From DASSUC01 sp035649895 (GTDB lineage: Bacteria > Actinomycetota > Actinomycetes > Mycobacteriales > Micromonosporaceae): a stretch of DNA of 32,169 nt. The position numbers and the translations under genes are program-made. Location: NCBI GenBank assembly GCA_035649895.1, contig DASRIS010000049.1, positions 1 through 32,169 on the forward strand. Reading direction: 5' to 3'. The notes beneath the pieces are model-generated. The model saw only the letters and a program-made list of their open reading frames with translations. It did not search any database and had not been told where the DNA came from. Below, in pieces: positions 29,608 to 32,169 of this stretch (its first letter is position 1; the number at the start of each line of letters is the position of its first letter).

Positions 29608-32169
29608 TCACCCGGACAGGTCGGCGACCCGCAGCACCCGCACCCTGCGGTCAGCGCCGGCGACGACGGCGACGTCCCCGCTGAGCACCATCGCCAGCGG
29701 CAGGTCCTCCCCCACGTCCACATCCGGGGTACGGCGGTCGGCACCGACCTCGGCGACGGACACCCGCCACGTCACCTGGGTCCCGTTCAGCCCGGCCTCG
29801 CGCAGCAGCACCCGGCCCCCGCCCACGGCCACCACGCTGACCCGCTCGCCGACGGTGCGCCCCTCGGTCCCGTCCGGCCGGCGGATCTGCGGCTCGTCCA
29901 CCGCCTCGAACGGCACGTCACCAAAGACCAGCACCCCTGCGCTGACGTACCAGCCGGAGTCGTGCGACCACTCCACCTGCGTGGCCCACTTCTCCTTGCC
30001 GGTGGCCGTGTCCAGCGCGACCACCTTGCCGGCGTTGGTGCCGCTGCTGGCCACGCAGACCAGGTGCGGCCCGCACGGCTTGACCCGCTTCAGGCTCGCC
30101 CCGGCCGGCAGCGGGTAGGTCCAGGCCCGGCTGAAGCTCGGCAGCCGGTACGCCGCCACCACCGTACGGCCCTGCGCCTCCGGCGCGTCGCTGGAGAGCT
30201 GGCCGACCGCCAGCCCGTCGTAGGCGAACCAATGGTCGTACACCAGCGGCAGCGCCCCGCTCCCCCGCGGCCGCCCGGTGCCCACGTCGAGCAGGTAGCC
30301 CCTGCCGTCGTCCTCGTTCAGCTCCACCAGCGCACCGGTGGCGCGCAGGTCCTCGCCCATGGCCGCCACGTGCGCGGCGGCGACCGGCGGGGAGCCGCCC
30401 TGCTTCGCGGTGGCGTCCGGGTCGGGCCAGGCCCGCTCCGCCGCGGCCCGCCAGTCGTCGTTGACCAGCAGGTCATCGGGGCCGCTGCGGCTCCACCGCG
30501 TCCTGCCGGTGCGCAGGTCCACCCGCAGGATCGCCGGGGGCCGCTGCGAGTCCACCACCGCGTCGGTGCCGAGGTAGAGCACGTCACGCCGCTCCTCCCA
30601 GGGCGAACGCCACAGCACCGCCCCGTTGGCGCCCAGCACCGCACGCACGTCGGAGCCACGGTCGGTGGCCGAGTCCTCCGCGTCCAGGACCAGCAGCTCA
30701 CCAACGACCGACAGGCGCAGGCGTACCGGCTCCACCGGCACCTGCTGCCGCCACAGCGGGTCCCCGCCACCCGCGGGCAGCGCCACCACCTCGGTGCGGC
30801 CCGCACCGACGGTGGCGTAGAAGGCCCGGTCCCCGGCCGCGGCGACCGCGACCGCGCCCTCCCCGGCGGGCAGCTCGACGTTGTGCACCACGCGAAGCTG
30901 CCCATCCCGCCCCGCCGCCCCGCCGCCCAGGCTCGACAGGCCGGACCGGCCGGCGTTGAGGGCCTGCCCCCAGGCGCCGTCCAGCCAGCGCACCACCTGC
31001 ACCCCACCGCCGGCCAGCAGCGCGACCGCGAGCGCCGCCGCCACGGGTACGGCCACGCGCCGCCGTGACGGGCGCCGCGCAGCTGGCGGCTTCACCACCG
31101 GCTGCGGTGCCGGCCAGGTTGCCGGGTACGCCCCACCTGGTGGCGGACCGGCGGGGGGCGGCAGGAGCATCCCCCCGCCGGCGGCGAACCCCGAAGCACC
31201 GGTGGCCGCCGCCGGTACCGGCCCTGCCGCGTACCCGGGCCGCAGGCCGCCGGGCTGTCCCGGCTGGGCGGGCCCGTCGGGGGTGTCCAGGCCGGGCCGG
31301 TGCCGGCCGGCACCGGCCGGCGCAGCCGACGGGGCGGGCACCAGCAGACCGCCGTAGGCGACGGGAAGCTCCGGCTGCTCCGGCACTGTCGCGGCGACGC
31401 CGAGGCGCGCGTGCAGCCGGCTGGCCACCAGCGGCATCCGGCTGGTGCCGCCGACCAGCAGCAGCCCAGCCAGGGTCGCCGGGTCCACGCCGGCCCGTTG
31501 CAGCACCCGGCGGGTCTCGTCCACCGCCCGGGCCACCAGCGGCCCGGCCACCTGTTCCAGCTCCTGCCGGGTCAGGTGCAGCGGGTCCTCCCGGTGCGGC
31601 ACCGCGACCGGGGCCTGCGCGGTGCGGGAGAGCATCTCCTTGGCGGAGCGCACCTCAGCCCAGAACGCCTGCCGGTCGCGCAGCGCCCCGGTGCCGTCGG
31701 GCTGGCTGAGCCGCCGCCACAGCGCCGCGTCCCGCGCGGCGACCAGATGCCCGAGATGGCCCACCAGGGCCGCGTCGACATCCAGCCCACCCAGGTCGTC
31801 CAGGCCCCCGACGGCCAGCACCCGGAACCCGGCCGGCTCGCGGCGCACCACCGCCACGTCCAGCGTGCCGCCGCCGAAGTCGAAGACGCCCAGCGGCGCA
31901 CCCGGCGGCACCTGGTGACCGAGCACCTCCACGCAGTACGTAGCCGCGGCGACCGGCTCCTCCACCAGCGTCACCTCGCCGAGCCCGGCGAGCCTGGCCG
32001 CGTCGCGCAGCACCTGGCGGCGGGGCTGGCCCCAGTCGGCCGGGCAGGTGAGCACGCTTGCGCCGCCGGGTTCCACCCCGGCCTGCCGCGCCTCACCGGC
32101 CACCCGGCGCAGGGTCGCGGCCAGCAGGCGCGTCACCGGCACCGCCTCGGCACCCAGCAGCACCGCACC
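29608..32169 (-). CDS. Hsp70-like ATPase fused to a PQQ-type beta-propeller, 3' part
   Basis: The frame runs off the end of the window, so the N-terminus is missing; about 853 codons are visible. The first part is an Hsp70/actin-like ATPase: VLTCPADWGQPRRQVLRDAARLAG, LVEEPVAAATYCVE, FDFGGGTLDVAVVRRE and LLLVGGTSRMPLVASRL. A Pro/Gly/Ala-rich linker of about 100 residues precedes one transmembrane segment (VAVPVAAALAVALLAGGG). The remainder has repeated outer-strand motifs of a PQQ/quinoprotein-like propeller (GDPLWRQQV, GAVLWRSPW, GRTRWSRSG, GKEKWATQV). The ATPase should be cytoplasmic and the propeller outside. The Hsp70 part lacks a visible substrate-binding domain, so the propeller may replace it. 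Function is not known; a membrane signalling or envelope chaperone role is inference. Confidence 0.82.
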   Translation of the reverse strand, partial: GAVLLGAEAVPVTRLLAATLRRVAGEARQAGVEPGGASVLTCPADWGQPRRQVLRDAARLAGLGEVTLVEEPVAAATYCVEVLGHQVPPGAPLGVFDFGGGTLDVAVVRREPAGFRVLAVGGLDDLGGLDVDAALVGHLGHLVAARDAALWRRLSQPDGTGALRDRQAFWAEVRSAKEMLSRTAQAPVAVPHREDPLHLTRQELEQVAGPLVARAVDETRRVLQRAGVDPATLAGLLLVGGTSRMPLVASRLHARLGVAATVPEQPELPVAYGGLLVPAPSAAPAGAGRHRPGLDTPDGPAQPGQPGGLRPGYAAGPVPAAATGASGFAAGGGMLLPPPAGPPPGGAYPATWPAPQPVVKPPAARRPSRRRVAVPVAAALAVALLAGGGVQVVRWLDGAWGQALNAGRSGLSSLGGGAAGRDGQLRVVHNVELPAGEGAVAVAAAGDRAFYATVGAGRTEVVALPAGGGDPLWRQQVPVEPVRLRLSVVGELLVLDAEDSATDRGSDVRAVLGANGAVLWRSPWEERRDVLYLGTDAVVDSQRPPAILRVDLRTGRTRWSRSGPDDLLVNDDWRAAAERAWPDPDATAKQGGSPPVAAAHVAAMGEDLRATGALVELNEDDGRGYLLDVGTGRPRGSGALPLVYDHWFAYDGLAVGQLSSDAPEAQGRTVVAAYRLPSFSRAWTYPLPAGASLKRVKPCGPHLVCVASSGTNAGKVVALDTATGKEKWATQVEWSHDSGWYVSAGVLVFGDVPFEAVDEPQIRRPDGTEGRTVGERVSVVAVGGGRVLLREAGLNGTQVTWRVSVAEVGADRRTPDVDVGEDLPLAMVLSGDVAVVAGADRRVRVLRVADLSG

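Noticed and set aside
1..32169. tRNA, rRNA, CRISPR arrays, transposase genes and known riboswitch classes.
   Set aside because: None was seen by eye: no tRNA cloverleaf, no regularly spaced repeats, no transposase motifs and no riboswitch consensus. A covariance-model scan could still find structured RNAs in the gaps at 952-1619 and 27005-27335.

Overview
The window reads as chromosome of a very GC-rich actinobacterium. Evidence: strong G/C bias in third codon positions, RbpA, an Lnt/Ppm1 (lipoprotein and polyprenol-mannose) pair, SigR-type and leaderless promoters, ATP-binding LuxR regulators and paired dynamin-like GTPases. The gene set resembles Micromonosporaceae (Micromonospora-like), but that placement is inference from gene content; no rRNA or tRNA is present to test it.

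Layout. (1) 1-5.3 kb, core block: the 3' end of a MutL/GlmL-family gene; a 668-base gap with two strong hairpins; lnt and ppm1 overlapping by 4 bases; fxsA; and convergent rbpA, with a GGAAT-N19-GTT (SigR-type) promoter. (2) 5.4-6.0 kb, metal-response unit: a leaderless MerR-family gene whose 20-base promoter spacer holds a perfect TTGGAG-N4-CTCCAA operator, followed 4 bases later by a 22-codon cysteine-rich peptide gene (6 Cys) with a near-perfect ribosome binding site. This is the best candidate for an undescribed small system. (3) 6.1-8.4 kb: a long coiled-coil protein with an N-terminal Cys4 motif, divergent from a double-HTH regulator across an unusually AT-rich spacer. (4) 8.5-12.3 kb, decay zone: a kinase-like gene with an internal frame-breaking deletion, an intact trypsin-co-occurring (Trypco1-type) gene, a trypsin-like protease fused out of frame to the end of a TPR protein, a frameshifted and truncated PD-(D/E)XK-nuclease-like gene, an intact secreted metallophosphatase, and the first ~30 codons of a methyltransferase. 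A complete tyrosine recombinase at 12.5-13.5 kb borders this zone. The remnants look like a wrecked protease/NTPase/TPR conflict-system locus.

(5) 13.5-17.5 kb, minus strand: AidB-like acyl-CoA dehydrogenase, Atg22/UMF1-type MFS transporter, glycerophosphodiester phosphodiesterase. (6) 17.7-21.9 kb, minus strand: a three-gene coupled operon of two dynamin-like GTPases and an acidic Trp/Pro-rich protein, each joined by a 4-base overlap. (7) 22.1-25.3 kb, plus strand: a large LuxR-type ATPase regulator with Arg in place of the Walker A Lys, overlapping a small LuxR-HTH gene. (8) 25.4-32.2 kb, minus strand: PlsC-like acyltransferase, an AT-hook/coiled-coil protein (probably DUF6319), a threonine-dehydratase-like gene with a large in-frame internal deletion, an SDR oxidoreductase coupled to an autoregulated TetR gene, and the truncated end of an Hsp70-like/PQQ-propeller membrane protein.

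Several genes seem to be transcribed as leaderless mRNAs: a -10-like hexamer lies 6-7 bases before the start codon of merR, the acyl-CoA dehydrogenase, the phosphodiesterase and tetR. No tRNA, rRNA, CRISPR array or insertion sequence was seen. All function assignments are from reading motifs by eye, without database searches.
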